A stretch of DNA of 64,000 nucleotides from Nilaparvata lugens (GCF_014356525.2 NC_052507.1:50194107-50258106), one strand, 5' to 3'; positions 33,909 to 46,944 are shown, counted from the first letter of the stretch. The notes: generated by a model not told the origin, from the letters alone. Translations and numbers: made by a program.

Positions 33909-34445
33909 TATTGATCATGATCAACTCACGGCTATATATAGTCCTCATAAAACCGGTCGATACGATACGACAACGACATATATGTGTTATCTCTCCTTCA
34001 CATATGAAGCACGTTCAGTTCTCAGCACATCATCATACAGCACGACCCGACACATGCACGACAAAAAACTGAAAAGATTCTTTCTTTACCGTACTTCCGA
34101 GATGTGACGTCACACTCAATTGCCAAATTAATGAAGGGAATAGGATGGGTGGTGAATATAATTTGATATTTCATTTTATTTCGAATTACTTGAATTTTTT
34201 AATCATCTGAAAAATATTCTCATCTGTAGAATATTTTTGTTTGGGCCAATCAATCTTTCAGCTGTAAGGAAGGAGCGCTCTCTGTTATCGGCGATGGGAC
34301 ATAATGAACTTGGAGATTGGCACCTACTTTCAAAATTCTTTTGATTTAGGCTGTTTCCATTTTCATTGGAAAATATGCCGTGATATCGCCCACTTAATTA
34401 AGGTTTCTAGAAATTGAAAGCTTGATCACAATATTTAGTGAAAGC
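33665..34445 (+). repeat. TA-rich dispersed repeat, copy B
   Basis: Direct, roughly 88 percent match (by eye) to copy A at 23690-24740, without A's inverted arm and internal duplication. A TA tract lies at 33866-33900. Just upstream (33650-33672), CCACGTTAGGCGCCACGTGG is a near palindrome. No coding sequence. Confidence 0.6.
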
Positions 34446-34499
34446 TGAAAAATCTCTATGAGATGTTCTCACGAAGTTTACTCTTCTGACATGTGTGCT

Positions 34500-34855
34500 T
34501 GCTTATTCTGCATTCCTCTGTAATTAATCATCTAGTCCTTCATTTTTTTATTCACCACCTGGTCCAGTCGTATTTATTTCTCTTCCTTTATCTCATCACT
34601 TCATTTCTTTCTATCTACTTCTCCTGTTACCTTTTTCAACTTATCAAGGATTGGAGGTTTTCCTAGTGCATGGGTAACCATAGTTGGAAAAAGCCTTGAA
34701 GCCTTCACTTTTTTTGCACCACTTTCTCTTCATTTTGTTTTATTTGTATTGTTGTTGTTGTTTGCATCTATTCTTTACATTGATATGTATCAATCTTGTA
34801 AGTGTTTGTGAAATAAAATAAAATTGAATTGGATTGAGTTGAATTGAATTGAATG
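34500..34855 (+). mobile_element. retroelement 3' end with (TTGAA)n tail
   Basis: Contains CATGGGTAACCATAGTTGGAAAAAGCC-like sequence and ends AATAAAATAAAATTGAATTGG followed by TTGAA units at 34830-34853. AT-rich 3' UTR followed by a pentamer tail is typical of LINE/SINE 3' ends. No coding sequence attached. Confidence 0.45.
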
Positions 34856-35559
34856 AATGTAGAGTCGATAGCGAACTGAGATCTGAATATTGACCTGACC
34901 GTTCTGTTCAAAGCCTGAAGCTCGGTTCAAATGTTCTGTTCCTTTGAACCCGGAATAAAACAAATCAAAAATAATGCGACCATATCAACAGGAAATCGTG
35001 GTTCAGCGTTCAACTTGTTGGTGCATATGACCGCCATTTCATTATGGGAAAGAGTTAAGACAAAAGAATCAAAGAGGCCCAGAGAATCAAAAATTTTTAC
35101 TAATCTAAAAACTTCAATTAGAAGACGACGTAAATGCTGAGCTTGTGAATTGGGAATACAGTAAAGATCTCGGAGAGGGAATCCAGATGATTTGAATCGA
35201 TATCTCTGGAAGTTGATTCATCTAATTTCAGATTTTTCTAAAAAAATAATTCATTGTATCAAGTCAAGTAGTTCTGTCAAGTCATGATTAAATCGAAGAC
35301 ATTTAGAACAAAATTTTGAGGATAAGGATATTCAATCGAATCCTTGACAAATCTCTGAAGGTTTTTCCGCTGTTGAATTGGCTATTAGCAGAATCAACTT
35401 CCGATGGTGGAGTGGTAAGAAAGAACAAGAATAGATAGTGATCACATTCTTGAATAATGCAACGATTATAAAATCACAGACATTTTTCGTGAGTGGAATG
35501 GAGCGAAATAGGACGTGGAAAACGTGGATAAGTAGAGTTCCGCTTTTGGAATGGATGGA

Positions 35560-36050
35560 ACGAGGAGAAAAAGGGAGAGTTGGTGTGAAAATTAGAAGGA
35601 GAGAGAGTAGAAGAACAATATGAACAACAAATAGAAGGGAAGGACAAGTAGGGAAGTAGAAGGAGTAGAAGATGGAAGAGGAGGAGAAATAGTAGACAAA
35701 GAAAAAAAATGGAAGGGTGTAGAGGACGAGGAAGAAAATATGGAGGATGAGAAGGAAAAAGAGCAAAAAGAGAGTGAGTGAGAAAGAAGTGGGTGTAGGA
35801 GGTCATGGAGGAGGAGTAGAAGGAGAAGGACAGAAAGTCAAGAAAGATAAGAAGCAAAAAGAAGCAAGTGTGAACGGTTGTGGTGATAGAGGAGGAGGAG
35901 GAGGATGTGGAGTATGAGAAAATGGATAAGAAGAAGAAATGAGATTAGAGGTGATGGAGTAGTGATGGTGAAGAAGAAGGAGGCGGAGGAAAAGAAGAAG
36001 TAGAAGAAGAATAAGAAGAAGAAGAAGAAGAAGAGAAGAAGAAGAAGAAG

Positions 36051-36082
<32 letters not shown>

Positions 36083-36115
36083 GAAGAAGAAGAGGAAGAA
36101 GAATGAGCTATCTCT
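35560..36115. repeat. purine-rich low-complexity region with (GAA)n tract
   Basis: Continuous AG-rich sequence on the plus strand; nearly pure GAA units span 35998-36105. Ser/Phe/Leu-rich minus-strand frames across it are compositional artefacts. Confidence 0.85.
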
Positions 36116-37732
36116 CGATGAATCGTGGAAGTGGTTTAAAGACCACGAAGGTGTTTTGAAAGAAGGGTTGAAGGTGGTAGAAGTGCTAGGTGAACTCTTG
36201 TCCAAAACGATAAAAGAAGGGAAAATAGAAAAGGGATTGGTGTAAGAAAGGAAAGAGAGAAGGAGGAAAGCAAATATTTTGCTGCGACCTGCTTTTAATG
36301 TATTCCATCCTCGAATCCCCTCTGCAGACAAAAAAGTGAGTGGAACTGCATTGTAATGCCTGGAACTGGTTGAAGATGAATTTTAAATTCCATACAGTTG
36401 CTGGCCACATTGAGAAAGCGGCTCAATATAATAATCCTTTTAACAAGAAAAAGTGTTGTACTCATGCAGTGAGTTGAGTTTTCTCAACGATTCCTTAAAT
36501 AGTATCATTCGTTTGACATTTTTGAAGTGTCAAGCTCAAGTATATTCCAGACTATAGTCACAGAATACAAATATGCTGTATTATATTCTGTATGCTGTAT
36601 TCGTATACTGTGCTATAATGAATTTCTGGAGAAACGTATCTGGCCTTAGCTACAGTTACTTGTTACTGTATAAGGATTCACTGTTAGTCTGATAGCCTGA
36701 TCATGCTGACCAGATGGCATTAGTCATGAAATGCACTAAAGTTTGGAAAATACTAGTACATCAGATGTAGATCCTTCAGTAAGAATCACTTCAGTTTGTC
36801 AGCATTTCCTTAATATAACAAAAAGCTTCCTATTTCACCGATGCTAACTGTTTGAGCAAAATAACTACGATCCATACTAGTCACTCCGTGTGTTAGAGAA
36901 GTCGCTAGTGAACTGTTGTATTGTAATCTTTGAAACCAGCAACTTTCAATAATTTCTCTCTGCAACTTATATAATTATTATACAGAGTTGGTGAAAATTA
37001 TGTAAACAGCTATTCATTTATTTCACAAGAATAATCTGACAGCAGGTTCCATTGGAAAACCTATTTGAATTGAAAAATTACTCTTCAAATGATTTCGATT
37101 CAGAAAGAGTTCAAAGAGAAAATGAATAGCGAAAGCTGCACATTGATATAGAAGTGATACACTGATGTAGAAGTTGTAAATTATGTTGTATATTAACCAA
37201 CTGAGATCATGTATCAGAGTACGGAGGACTGTCTGTGTGATTGATCCCAAATAGCCTCAGCTGATGTTATGAATGAATGAATAGAAAAACTGTTGTGATC
37301 GCATGCAATGAATTCCTCAGCTGACTAAATAATAAACCAAGGAAATTTTTTCTTATGCACTTTCAATGTTCTTTGTTATATCCTGAAAAAGGACGAAGGA
37401 GTCGGTACATTTTGTTGTCCAACGCACTTGATCATTAAAAATTATTGAAGAATGTGTTCAAAATTTGAAGCTGATTGATCAAATCTTTCAAAAGTTACTG
37501 TCGAACATACACAAAGACGAACAATGACTTTGACATTGAGTCAAAAGTAAGAACTCGCTAACGCTCGTTAAAAAATGTCAAATGAATGCTAATGAATGAA
37601 TTATTGAGAAATCGTGTCAGAGGGCTATAGCCATGAATCAGTCAAACCCTCCCAAATGCAACTGAAGATTCGATACATCTCTATTTGATAGTTGATATTC
37701 GATACCTTGAATAACGATAAACTAAGATAACA
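36116..37732. other. intergenic sequence, no gene seen
   Basis: No recognisable protein, RNA gene or well-bounded repeat. A block near 37440-37520 (TGATCAAATCTTTCAAAAGT) resembles the decayed retroelement-type sequence at 18430-18530 only loosely. Confidence 0.4.
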
Positions 37733-38373
37733 TCTATATAATAAGAGTGAGTAGGGTTGTGTTTGTTCGTGTGCCAGGCACGGCCCTAGGGACTTGAAAT
37801 GATAGATAATTTAATGCTCTACAATCTCGTAATTGGCACATTCTTTTTTCATCAATTGTTGAAAAGTTATAAGATTTGAAAGAGCGAAAAATGGAAGAAA
37901 AATTGAGTTTTCGAAAATGCATCACTTTAGAACATATATATCTCGAAAAGTATCAGATATATCGAAAACCTCTACCGAACAAAACTTGTAGAAAATGTAT
38001 TAAGCTTCATTTTTATGTAGTTGATTATGTCAATAAAACTCATTGTTTCCAAGATATAAGCATGTAAGCAATAAGTGGAAAATGCAACTTACAAACCACC
38101 CTCATCCCTTCAGCACATGATGTAGGGGTTGAGATTTTTTATATGCTCACCTCCAAACTAGTGTCAATAAAGCTGCGAAGTCTAAAATTGAGTTCAAAAC
38201 ATTCCCTCCAAATTTCATTGTCAAATGATCTATTGTTGCTGAACAGGAAATTTCACTCTCAACATTAAAACTGCTGCAACACAGTCGTAGGGAAATTCGT
38301 AAAACAGTAAAATATACATCAAATTTAAAATAGTTTTAAAATAGACCCTTGCGAAGCATGGGTTACCTGCTAG
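37733..38373 (+). mobile_element. non-autonomous Helitron, 641 bp
   Basis: Starts TCTATATAATAAGAGTGAG after a host A (37732) and ends CTAG before a host T (38374). Twelve bases before the end is a hairpin ACCCTTGCGAAGCATGGGT, the classical Helitron 3' stem-loop. Rep/helicase coding sequence is absent. The 5' end matches those at 412 and 963 on the minus strand. Confidence 0.85.
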
Positions 38374-40100
38374 TCGTAAATAATTCAATATCAACTATAT
38401 CTTCATATTTCAAATTCAACTAATATTGTAGTGTCTATGCTTTTTTATAATGAGCTCAAGTTTAATGCATCATCAATCAATTATTAATTAATTATCAATC
38501 AGCATATAATTGATTAGATATTTCCTCCTACTATACCAAATTGAACTCAACTGATTTGCTTCTTCAATCACATTCCAATGCATTGTGTTTCCATAAAGAA
38601 TGCAGTTACTTGTGACAAACAACAACCTTCTCAAAGAATTTCGCTATAGTGCTTCCCACTTCTGTCAGCATCCCTTACATTAGAAAAGCATTGTTGTTTC
38701 AAATTCGACCAATGCTGACAGCTTGAGGCGAATCTTACTAAAGTAGTCTATAAGAGTATATACGTCTACTTTGCAGTGAGAATTTTGTGTCTCATAAACC
38801 ATAGAGCTGTCACATGCGTTCATGGAAAATCGCACATGAAATAAACAAACCGAATGTTTTGGTCGGTTATTTATTCCTAACAAAATGTGGGGAGGAAGAT
38901 GATAATTTATTAGAAAGGCGAAAAAACACTAACGTGGATTTTTATGTATCTGAGGTAGATCTGAGAGAGAAACCTCACGTGGAACTCAGGTAGAAAGGAT
39001 AGGAAAAGAGAGGAAAATTGCCAGAATTTTTGAAAATATAGGAGAACCACAAAAATACCTCTGATGAGTTCCAAAACCTATTTCCGAGTTCTTGAGCTTT
39101 ACAGTTGCTGATGTCCTTAATCTCCCTCGTTCGATTGTAAACCACTAGTGACCCATCTTTCTCCAATCTTTGAATCAATATGAACACTTCCAAACTCAAT
39201 GGACTGCAGAGATAATAATAACTTCTTCCTGATTTGAAAAGACGTCTCTGTTTACAGAACAAACTCTCTTCAAAGTGGAGTTTACCATAATATGCATTAA
39301 AAAATTATAAATAGGAATAATCCAGTGTTTCATATTAAATAAACAACATTATTTACATCAATAGAATTTTTCAACTGTAATATGATTGTCCTCAGGTTAG
39401 GGTTGGACCAAACGAGCTCAGAGCTAAAGCACGAATTCTGGAGCATGAAACACAAAAGCAATCAGACATATTATGAGAAACATGATAAATGATAATTATG
39501 TTTCCAAAAGTGTATGAAAACGATGTTAGTTCTCATGGCTTTAGAACTTTTAAACTGAGTGAACCCAAATTTCTATTAATCTTTGTTAATAAAAAGCTTT
39601 TGCTCATTCGATCTAACCTCAGCCATTATGATAATTATTATGTTCTGACACAAATATTGTAAACCGAGACCAAGCCCCCGTAGAGAATAAGAAACATGCT
39701 GATATTTGCAGATAATATCTTTAAAGCCCCGCACACACACATCGATTTATGTCCGTACGATATTTCGCTGTCCTTATGAATTCCATAAGATTAAACTGTC
39801 ACAAATTGGATTTGTGATGATTGGAGAACCATCATTCAGTATATAATTTAGTGAACTTCTTCTATTTCAGTAGAAGATTAGGGTCAGATGTATTTTGCTC
39901 AGCTTAGAGTCGAGTGTATAAATCATCATCATCATTGACAACAATCCTGTGAATTATCATCAGTGGATTCATCTGAACCAGAAATTTCCAGATCTTGTTC
40001 ACTAGTTTGAGCATTCTAGTATCTAGTATTGCAGCAGCAGCAGCAATATCGTCAAAGCGATAAGCAACTACCGGGTTGAGTCGGTATCGTTCTTCATGAA
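38374..40100. other. intergenic sequence, no gene seen
   Basis: No supported gene. Scattered frames are short and not protein-like. A (CAG)5-type run lies near 40031-40045. Confidence 0.4.
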
Positions 40101-40179
40101 ATTTCTGGTGAGAAGGATTGTTTACCGGACCAGTTTATTATAGTAATTAGCAGTATTGTCATCATGGTTTCACCCTTAG

Positions 40180-41640
40180 CATCAAAATCATCTGAATCAT
40201 CCCCTGTCACGTGGTCAGTGGCGTGATCGTCTCCTGAGACTCCTATTGGTCGGTAATCTCTTTTCTCCCAGCCTCCTAATTTCCAGCGACCCTGTTCTGC
40301 TTCGAGGAGGCCTAGGCAGAGAGGCAGTTGTTCAGCGATCGAGTTTGTGTACGGCCGCGTTCCGTGCGGCGTCCCCAAATGTGGTTTTCTGTAGGGATAC
40401 TATTCTATTGAATAGAATATTGTGAGTCGAATTACCGACTATTTGAAGGTTTAAAGATCGATTTTTTGTAGTTCTTAGACTTGCAATTGCTTGTAAAAGC
40501 CCATTAAAATATTTTCCTGGATTAGGAGTCTCTGACTCGATATTTTCCTTGTGGAACATCCCGGAAAAATCCTTTCCTATCCTGACAACGACAGACTGTT
40601 GTCTTCCCGATATTATTCTACAGACTGTGTCTGTGAAAACCTTTTCTATCCTCTCATAATAGTCGACATACTGACTATTAATTTAAAAGCGCTTTGGACG
40701 ATTGAGAGTGATTCCCATTCCCTCAAGGGCTGTCACAGATTAGCCCTTAATAACCGGCGCGCAGTTGCTAGACTAGCGCGGAAATCCTGTTTAGCAGTTT
40801 CAGAATTGCTGAAGATCCTTTCGCAGCTGCAGGCTCGCGATTCAGAAATCCTACACCTAACACCCTATATACTGAACCTCAAATATCCCATATTGGAAAT
40901 TTATACTCTGTATTTAGCTAGCAGGTCGAGCTTGCTGAGAGCTAGAGTGCATTTCTCAGATTGCGGATTATTGAACAGATATCTGTTTGCTGTAGAGAAT
41001 AATAATCTTATTATTGATTCTCTGTACCGTATACCCTATACCCTATACCTCAGATCCTGTACCCTATTCTCTATAGCTTACACCCTATACCGTAGAGAAT
41101 TATAGTTTAACTATATCTTAAATACCACTTACAACTCCATAGATCCATCATACCTTCACCCTATAGCTCTCACCTTAAACCCCATAGAAAAACCTCTTCC
41201 GGGCTCGCAGATCCAGTCTGCCCGCCGTAAGCTCGCAGTTGGTTCAGATTGCGTACTACCTTTACAAATATAATTATTTGTAGGGATCTGATAGTCAGAT
41301 CTGTCTCCTTGTATAGGGTTATCTTAATCTCCCTTAACACCCACCCTGTATTCCAAAGGCCGAGGGCCGAATCGGCCAGCAACGGTCCGGGCAAATACTC
41401 TTCCCCTGAAATTAGAAATCTCGCGAAAGAAGCGAAATTAGAAATCTCGGTAAAGAATCAGGATAGGGGGAGAAGTGTAGGTCCGGTATCTCCACCTGTC
41501 AGTACAACTACTGACCCCGACCAATACCCGGCTGTAGCTAGTCCGCGTCGTAGCAATACTTCGCAATTATTAGATAACCTAGGGGGTGGAATAGGTGTAT
41601 CCAAATAAAACAGAACTTGAGAAACATCATCTGTTTGAAA
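40180..41640. other. GC-richer block of unknown origin
   Basis: Distinct from its AT-rich surroundings: GC-rich patches (40260-40380, 40750-40850, 41190-41240, 41360-41600) and several TACCCTATA-type repeats (40860-41175). One frame at its right end (41249-41608) looks protein-like. It could be the LTR/leader and gag start of an unrecognised retroelement, an integrated viral fragment, or a host gene's 5' end. No motif decides this. Confidence 0.3.
41340..41608 (+). CDS. hypothetical protein-like frame, no recognised domain
   Basis: The open frame runs from 41249 to the TAA at 41606, but only the part from about 41340 reads like protein. It is Ser/Pro/Lys/Arg-rich and apparently disordered, with the segments SPEIRNLAKEAKLEISVK, RGRSVGPVSPPVS and SNTSQLLDNLGGGIGVSK. 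Codon use is more GC-rich than most frames in the window. No domain, signal peptide or membrane segment is visible, and the frame has no obvious partner downstream. It may be an exon or the start of a gag-like protein; I assign no function. Confidence 0.25.
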
Positions 41641-43400
41641 TCATCTGTTCAATCTAATAGAATTTATAAGGTCGGCAAACAATCGTACGAACAAAAATCA
41701 ATTAGCTAGCCTAGGTCTACTGATAATAATTTAGCTATAACATTTTGAAATTTATCTCTTTAGAGGCATGTATGCAAGAGGCACACATGCGACAACACAG
41801 GCTGTTCTCCTTGTGCGAGCATAGCTCGCTTTCATGCTGCTTGGAAACGCGTGAGAGTAATAATTGTTGAACAAGCGTGTTTTACACTATTAGTTACTAA
41901 TTTAGGAATGATCGTAGAATCAGGCACCAAAAATAGACGTAGAGTGTGTCTTTGGACTGCTTCCTACGGAATGCTGACAGTTAAAAGTGAATATCACTGA
42001 GGCATTATCAACAAATTATTTATAGCAGCATTCATTTTTTCAGAAGAGTACCACTTGCCAGTGACACCACAATTAATGCAACGTATATGGCGTGCTAAAA
42101 CCCCAAGAGTCCACTTCCACTATCACTATGGTCAGCAATGTTGCTTTCCACAAATTCTTCTACCTGCTTGGATTCAATTAAATTCAACCGTTTTAGTTGC
42201 ATCTGCTTGAAAAGCATGTAATTACGCTTGGTCACGATGGTCTTGATGGTTTTTCTCTTCCTTCCTTCTTTTCAGTTAATGAGCAACAATAGAGAAGAGA
42301 AATGAGCCGTTCCAGAGCTAATAACGTCAACTTATAATCTCTTCATTTTCACGTTGCTATCAAATTGAATTTTCTTTCAAGTTATTGACGACTTGTTTCA
42401 TCGACGAGTACTCTGAAGCCTTAAATTATTGATGAAAGATTTTACTACAAGAATTTGATATCATTATACTTATGTAAGGAAGGCTCTTAGCTCACTGTGA
42501 ATGTAGCATTGCCATTCAGGTAGTTACAATAATCTTCCTCTTACGATAATCTACATGCGGTATTCGAATGAGACGTTTCCAAGCAAACTACTCAGCAGAT
42601 TTCATGGGATGGCACCTCTCTGCTCTTCCACAAATATAATCTTTCAAATTGCCATATCGCTTCAACCGATCTCAGTATCTACAAAAACTATTTAATGGTT
42701 AGATTCCTCAGTTGAATTATCCATAATCTCAATTTCCGATGACCACCGTTTGTATAGAAGTGGAAATCACATTACAGTATTCATCACTATCGAATAAAAA
42801 TACTTTAAATTTTGACAGCACGTTGATGATAGATCGTGAACATTAGGTGTGACTTTACATTGACATCACCCCACATTTATTTGAAATGTCGAGATACCGG
42901 TTTCGATTGCAAGGCCATTATGAATCTGTTGTAAAATTAAACTAAAGTACGAAGTAGTGGCATATGAATATTGAGCAAGCGGTTTGGTACATTGATGAAT
43001 GATCAATTCTATCATTGGACGACGATCCCATTATACAAACCACTCCCACGATGACCGTTCGTCATATAAACATCACTGCAATGACGATTCACAACAATCA
43101 TAATCCATAATGGTGTAACAACAACTCTTCTCATTTCATACTGATAGGGTGATACAGTTTCTCAAATTAAGATATTATTTGAATTTGGATATTGGAGCAG
43201 CACTGATATTATCTTATGACTGAAGCTTGATAGCTCTTCAAAAGTAGCATTATTGTATTAAAAAAAGAATTTCTACCAGTGTGAAATAATTGAAATGAAT
43301 AACGAGAGAATGATTTAAATTAATACTCACCACTGGTGCCTAGTAAGAATCACATTCGATGCTCACCTGCAAAATAAAATCACCATTACTTCAATCCTTC
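41641..43400. other. intergenic sequence, no gene seen
   Basis: No supported protein frame, RNA gene or bounded repeat. Confidence 0.4.
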
Positions 43401-43419
43401 TAATAAATTAATATCGGGG

Positions 43420-43784
43420 CACCGAGCTTCTCTCATTATTTATTCGTCAACGACTTCCCCCAGCGATCCCACTTCACAAGGCACGGTCTGCATCTCAATC
43501 GTCGCAGAAAGCTGATACTAGCCAAGAACTTTCAAGTATTTGCCATGCAGAATGCTGCGAGGATTGGTGTGGGTGACATTGATCTATCGGCGACTACTGG
43601 TGACAGGGCTACAACTGCGGATGAGCTGCGGATCCCTCATTTGCCTGAACCTCCCGCTATTCACTATCTGGGTTCCTACCCTATCCCACCCAATCCACCC
43701 AGTTCTCCTGCAGATCTCTTGAATCAGATCCTAATGGCACTGTCCTTTCAGAGAAATCTTACTTGTCTTCCCATCAATCTTTAG
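43420..43784 (+). pseudogene. LINE ORF1 C-terminus with esterase-like signature
   Basis: The frame holds SHFTRHGLHLNRRRKLILAK (43471-43530). It matches the (F/Y)TRHG-x-HLN-x-x-G-K pattern that carries the catalytic Asp/His region at the end of SGNH/GDSL-esterase-type ORF1 proteins in some CR1-like LINEs. It is followed by a Pro-rich tail (HYLGSYPIPPNPPSSPADLL) and a stop at 43782. The esterase core (GDSL block) is missing through 5' truncation. The signature is recalled from the family, not aligned here. Confidence 0.5.
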
Positions 43785-43853
43785 ATTTTTTAGACAGTTC
43801 TCTATCTCTTTTTTCAAACAAAACACTGTGAATAAAATTTAGATATACACCCT

Positions 43854-44996
43854 TTGCTCGGATTTTTGTTCCTTAATATTCAGGGATTGAGTAGAAGATC
43901 ATTTCATTTAGACAGCTACATTTCAAGTTTTAATAGTGGCGCTGAGGCTCCTATCTTATTTTTGTGCCTAACAGAACATTGGCTATGTCACGATGAATTG
44001 ATCCATTCTCACCCCGATAATTTTTATTGTGCTGCCAACTTCTGCAGAACAAATCACATTAGGGGAGGGACTGTTATTTTTGTAGCTGATGACATTGAAA
44101 CTAGTGCCTTGGATATAAGTGATTTCACCTCAGAATTTATATTTGAGGCTTCGGCTGTAATAGTAGACAAATTTGAAATTATTGTAGTCTGCATGTATCA
44201 CTCTCCGGGATATAACCCATATGAATTCTTGAGTGCTCTTGAGAATCTCCTTAGCCACTTGTCTAAATGGGAAGATTACACTGTAATAGCGGGGGGTGAT
44301 CTCAATAAATGCTGATTTCGATGTTTTGACCTCAAAGAAAACAGTCTTAGAGTTACTCAATTCACTTAGAGAATTCAACTGTTATTGTTTGAACTCACAG
44401 CCTACCAGAGGTGATAGCTGTCTCGACAATGTTTTTGTTAATTGTCATACTGATCGTGCAGAGAGTAGGGTAGTAAAGGACTTTCCGTTCACAGACCATG
44501 ATGGTTTAGTTGTAAGATTAGTGAAACCTAAAATATCTAATATAACTCTGATAAGTGAGCCGAATAATCTGACTAGAAGTAGTTTTAAACATGTTTTCCC
44601 AGAGAGAAGCTTTCAACGACTTATTGAAAAGTTGAGATTTACTGATTGGAGTATGTTATCACATCATCACTTTTGTGATGTAATGACAATGTTCAGTTTC
44701 TTTTTTATGATCTTGACCAATATAGTACACGTTTTCTTGGTTCTTGAGCCTTGTAGAATCATAAACAGAGTGAAAAAGAAAAATTGCTATACTCAGGATT
44801 TAGCCAAGGTAAAGGATAGGATAATTTCACTTCATTTATTACATAAAAGCACAAGCAGTGTCGAAATTAAGAACCAGTTGACTGCATTGAAAAAGTCTAT
44901 ATCAGAGAGGTGACTAATGCCAAAGTTTCTTATAATAGTAAACTTATCGAATCTAGCAATAATAAATGTGAGACTGCATGGGCTCTCATAAAAAAA
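43854..44996 (+). pseudogene. LINE ORF2, endonuclease domain, frameshifted
   Basis: Apurinic-type endonuclease that nicks target DNA for LINE insertion. Motifs in order: FLNIQGLSRRS (N-terminal N), CLTEHWLCHDEL (catalytic E), GGTVIFV, VVCMYHSPG (the Y-R/H-P strand) and VIAGGDLN (catalytic D-x-N). After a shift near 44310 come GDSCLDNVFVN and FPFTDHDGLVV, the (S/T)DH active-site block. Downstream is the linker toward reverse transcriptase (ITDW-like and Lys-rich stretch), with a further shift near 44910. It stops around 44996 without a YADD box. Confidence 0.75.
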
Positions 44997-45868
44997 AGTT
45001 ATTTAGTTTACACAACTTACATAATTCTTTTCAGAATTAAATTCTCTACAATTTTTATTGCAAAAAATTATTTGTTTACTGGTCATTAAAGAAAGTTATT
45101 GGGCATCAAACGTAGAAGTCTGTGTTTTTCTACTTGAATTTTTTGCATATTTCAACTTTTTTCTCAAAAACTACTCACACTACAGCTTCCAGACTAGTTT
45201 TATTCAATTTTCCAGATATTTTTCCATATTAATCCAGCATAAGTTTATCAAAAACTAGTCCCCAAACAATTCAGTATCGGTGTATTTCACCAGAGGAACT
45301 GAATTCCGGGCGAAATCTTTCACTCTGTATAGCTCGCTAATGAAGCGTTTATGGATATATGTTCATGAAAACTTTTTTCCTTATTTCCACCTCTACTATC
45401 ACGTATCAAATTATTCTACCATAATTAAGAATCACCTTGTATATATAAATATTTATCATATTTATTATGTAACAGTTTACCGTAGAAATATACCTTATCG
45501 GTTGCAAACAATATCTTTGTCTGTCATAGAATGCATAATATTAAAAGCACATAAATAACAACATAATGATGAGTTAATTATCACATTTCAATCGAAACAT
45601 AGACATCAATAATGATGACTGTATTGTAATAGTGGCATTATAATCATTTATTCACGTAGAAAATATTGATTTCCTGAACCAGCAATGAAAGCTGAATTGT
45701 TGTAATCAACTTGGTTGAATCTCGAAAAATATAATATTTAGAATTTAGAGAATTAAAGAGTGGAAATTTAGTTTCAGCGCATGTCAAAGCAATAGACGAG
45801 ATTGATTGTTTCGAGCGCCATAGTGTAAATAAGATGCAACTTAGAAAGCAGTACTAGAGGTATATTAC
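44997..45868. other. AT-rich sequence, no gene seen
   Basis: No protein-like frame. A patch near 45283-45400 (GAACTGAATTCCGGGCGAAA, TAGCTCGCTAATGAAGCG) looks like dispersed-repeat sequence but has no second copy in the window. Confidence 0.4.
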
Positions 45869-46560
45869 TGTTTACTTCGGTGAAGAGAGTAAACCGTGCC
45901 GTACCGCGTCGGCTGTTTCCCCTTCCACAGCGTCAAATCGAATAGCAAATACATAACAATGAACATCAATGAATTTGAAATGGAATTGCCGATATTAATT
46001 ATTTGGCTTATTTTTCTTTTAAATCATCTGCTTCAAAGTTAATCGGAGAAAAAAAATTAAATCGAAAAACCCCTAAATTTTATCATATAAATTATTTTAT
46101 CAAGGAGACTGTTCGTTTTATTAAGAAAATGTATACGACTAAAATTGTAGTCAATAATGTAACGAATCGAATGACATATGATAGATTTTTTTCCGATAAG
46201 AGGTTACAGAGATAATTGATTATTTCCTGTTTACTATGGCGAAGAGAGTCAGCCGCGTCAGGGCTGTTTCCCCTTCCATGGCGTCAAATCGAATCGTAAA
46301 TACGTAACAATATACATCAATGGATTTGCAATGAGAGTGGCTACATTAATTATTTAGCTCATTTTTGCTTGCTTCGGAGAAAACAAAAAAATCAAATCGG
46401 AACCCCCCTAAACTTTTACAAATATATTATTTTATCAAGAAAACTGTCAGTTTTATTGGAAAAATGAGAAGTATTGATATTGTAGTCCATTATATAACAA
46501 AACGAATGACATGTAATAGAACTCTCTCCGATCAATGGTTACAGAGATATTTCATTTTCC
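45869..46560 (+). repeat. tandem dimer of a 350-360 bp unit
   Basis: Unit 1 (45869-46228) and unit 2 (46229-46560) share TGTTTACT-GGCGAAGAGAGT, GGCTGTTTCCCCTTCCA-GGC, CGTCAAATCGAAT and TTACAGAGATA in the same order, about 80 percent identical by eye. Either a local duplication or the start of a satellite. Confidence 0.7.
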
Positions 46561-46944
46561 GTGATTACCTTCATTTTTCATATTTTAGGAGGCTGGGGGT
46601 GAAAGCTCCAGGGGGATTTCTTGGGACTTTTGAGAGAATGACCCTCTAAAAGGGTTCTAACGATGGTGAGAAATTTAGCTTTTATTTAATTTTCGGATTG
46701 AAATTGCTAATTTGGACCTTTATTGACTGGGCTAGAAAGCGAGAGAGAAAGGTTGTTTTTGTGCGGGCGCTCTCTTATCTAGCAACTGTCAGATAATAGC
46801 CTGAAAGTTACGTTTAACTGTGCTTGTTTGAAATTGTATTTTACGTTGAGTTTACATTCATATAATATTGAAACGGTTAATAGTCGTGTTATATCATTGC
46901 ATTTGTTTAAAAGTGTGTTGGAGACTGTGACTGCGCTATCGAAA

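Larger units (their letters stand above)
43420..44996 (+). mobile_element. truncated LINE: ORF1 tail and endonuclease part of ORF2
   Basis: Order is the ORF1 C-terminus (to 43784), a 70-bp gap, and the ORF2 endonuclease domain (43854-44996). The sequence ends abruptly before any reverse transcriptase motif, and the 5' part of ORF1 is missing. Frameshifts occur near 44310 and 44910. Confidence 0.7.

Noticed and set aside
35332..36331. Ser/Phe/Leu-rich frames resembling membrane proteins
   Set aside because: They are the antisense of the purine-rich (GAA)n region.
40551..41105. 184-codon plus-strand frame in the GC-richer block
   Set aside because: Its C-terminal half is translation of TACCCTATA-type repeats and no domain is visible; kept only as part of the unassigned block.
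44130..44378. Minus-strand frame over the LINE endonuclease
   Set aside because: Antisense of a recognisable plus-strand endonuclease domain.
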